In this document: one piece after another, positions 62,035-64,000 of the stretch
Layout: every line of letters starts with the position of its first letter
Position numbering within the stretch: position 1 is the stretch's first letter
Assembly (NCBI RefSeq): GCF_014639655.1
Contig: NZ_BMGB01000002.1
Location: forward strand, 1 to 64,000
Reading direction: 5' to 3'
Length of the DNA: 64,000 nucleotides
Source of the DNA: Conyzicola nivalis
GTDB taxonomy: Bacteria > Actinomycetota > Actinomycetes > Actinomycetales > Microbacteriaceae
Notes under the pieces: generated by a model
What the model saw: the letters and a program-made list of their open reading frames with translations, nothing else
What the model was told of the DNA's origin: nothing
The model's database searches: none
Made by a program: the position numbers and the translations under genes

Positions 62035-64000
<1,966 letters not shown>

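Overview
The window is 64 kb of high-GC DNA from an actinobacterium, most likely a member of the Microbacteriaceae. The evidence is the gene content (ClpC, CarD with the actinobacterial C-terminal helix, Lhr plus Nei glycosylase, short-form ArgA, LysE/LysG, ScbR-like TetR), the frequent GTG/TTG starts, and the family-typical palindromes built on GGTTGAG and TTTCGA. The genus cannot be fixed from the sequence alone. No CRISPR array, prophage, transposase or integrase is visible.

Layout. 1-119 is the 5S rRNA closing an rRNA operon, followed by a terminator and clpC (305-2782). 2.8-8.3 kb holds argA, a membrane-anchored unknown, an SseB-like protein, a GT2 glycosyltransferase, a 14-TM MFS exporter and pabC. 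8.4-10.9 kb is a compact run of a DksA/TraR zinc-finger protein, a zinc alcohol dehydrogenase, a YtxH-like protein and three tiny very acidic proteins. 10.9-16.1 kb holds radA and a leftward MacA/MacB-type export operon. 16.2 kb carries tRNA-Ser(CGA). 16.8-18.5 kb has a gamma-butyrolactone-receptor-like TetR gene convergent with an SDR oxidoreductase that has an unusual N-terminal extension. 18.7-26.0 kb is a sugar uptake and catabolism cluster (RbsC/RbsA-like transporter, lipoprotein binding protein, Gfo/Idh/MocA oxidoreductase, sugar isomerase/epimerase, ROK regulator).

26-41 kb is a mosaic of single genes: AlkD-like repair protein, EamA exporter with a divergent CGNR regulator, a frameshifted methyltransferase, SulP transporter, siderophore-interacting protein, GH13 hydrolase, DUF72, MFS, FMN reductase, and the lysG/lysE pair. 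41.3-47.4 kb has carD and the lhr-nei DNA repair pair. 47.4-58.2 kb is mostly housekeeping and unknown genes (DUF4916, DEAD-box helicase, DUF1684, SDR, SRPBCC proteins, DUF427, a second CGNR protein, SprT-like, GSDH-type dehydrogenase, spermidine-synthase-like, NadR-like kinase). 58.5-64 kb is rpoB and the first two thirds of rpoC, which runs off the window.

Three non-coding themes stand out. (1) A family of four 85/86-bp elements with 20-bp inverted ends and a conserved asymmetric core; three of them sit at the 3' end of a leftward gene and one supplies the C-terminus of a transporter. (2) A second palindrome family (GGTTGAG/TTTCGA or CTGAGCCTGTCGAAG type) with two members translated in frame inside lhr. 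(3) Many genes start 5-8 nt after a TAnnnT hexamer, the signature of leaderless mRNAs. One divergent gene pair has both such promoters inside a 21-bp gap, and in two gene pairs the TAG stop of the upstream gene is the first half of the downstream -10 box. The regulatory calls are read by eye and have no experimental support here.
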